NCBI GenBank assembly: GCA_023423045.1 | Contig: JAFAGA010000076.1 | Location: 1-61,348, forward strand | DNA: 61,348 nucleotides | Direction of reading: 5' to 3' | Source: Bacillota bacterium | Lineage (GTDB): Bacteria > Bacillota > Clostridia > Lachnospirales > Lachnospiraceae | Program-made: the position numbers and the translations under genes | In this document: positions 61,298 through 61,348 of the stretch, piece by piece | Layout of the letters: every line of letters begins with the position of its first letter | How positions within the stretch are numbered: the stretch's first letter is position 1 | Notes under the pieces: model-generated | Told to the model about the DNA's origin: nothing | Seen by the model: the letters and a program-made list of their open reading frames with translations, nothing else | Databases searched by the model: none

Positions 61298-61348
61298 AAT
61301 ACTTGACTTACACTAGCACATTAAATTTAATCCGTAAATGAACAATTA

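Overview
The window looks like chromosomal DNA of a motile, spore-forming Gram-positive anaerobe of the Lachnospiraceae type (Clostridia). I infer this from the gene content: BofA and YaaL (sporulation-lineage genes), a flagellin next to FliS, a T-box leader before metG, both a GTP- and an ATP-dependent PEP carboxykinase, MarR-controlled heterodimeric ABC exporters, LytTR/DUF3021 genes, strong AGGAGG-type ribosome binding sites and intrinsic terminators. The family assignments come from motifs read by eye and from memory of families; no search was run.

Layout. 1-4.8 kb: a MarR regulator and two half-transporters of an ABC exporter (minus strand). 4.9-7.1 kb: an EamA permease and a CobD/HisC-like aminotransferase. 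7.3-14.7 kb (plus strand): an uncharacterised four-gene locus with a 1,190-residue Ig-like/helical-repeat protein, an Hsp70/actin-fold protein, a helical-repeat protein and a coiled-coil protein with two membrane spans. Three tandem 88-bp hairpin repeats lie inside this locus. It is followed by a MazG-like NTPase and an orphan YD-like protein. 16-17.9 kb: an IS110-group element with a well-formed candidate bridge RNA, abutting a truncated TraX-family gene. 18-25 kb: bofA and yaaL (divergent), then FliS, flagellin and a very large FliK/DUF6240-like protein. 25-33.5 kb: a DUF885 lipoprotein, pckG, pckA, and metG with its T-box. 33.7-42.6 kb: an inositol-monophosphatase-like enzyme, a TIM-barrel isomerase, a DUF4846-CapA lipoprotein, galE, a CAP-domain protein, a possible PD-(D/E)XK protein with a winged helix, and an S1-domain protein.

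42.7-54 kb: a small alarmone synthetase with a coiled-coil membrane protein; a second heterodimeric ABC exporter (BmrC/BmrD-like) preceded by a promoter, a 35-codon leader ORF and an intrinsic terminator that can form alternative pairings (candidate attenuator); an ABC-2 exporter operon ending in LytTR and DUF3021 genes; and an OmpR-type two-component system. 54-60 kb: transketolase and transaldolase, a GGDEF-EAL protein with degenerate GGDEF, and a sirtuin. 60.3-61.3 kb: a seven-tRNA operon (Asp, Val, Thr, Tyr, initiator Met, Phe, Lys) ending in a terminator.

The best candidates for undescribed biology are the 7.3-14.7 kb Hsp70-like/scaffold locus with its covarying hairpin repeats, the leader upstream of the second ABC exporter, and the structured element at 51.6-51.8 kb.
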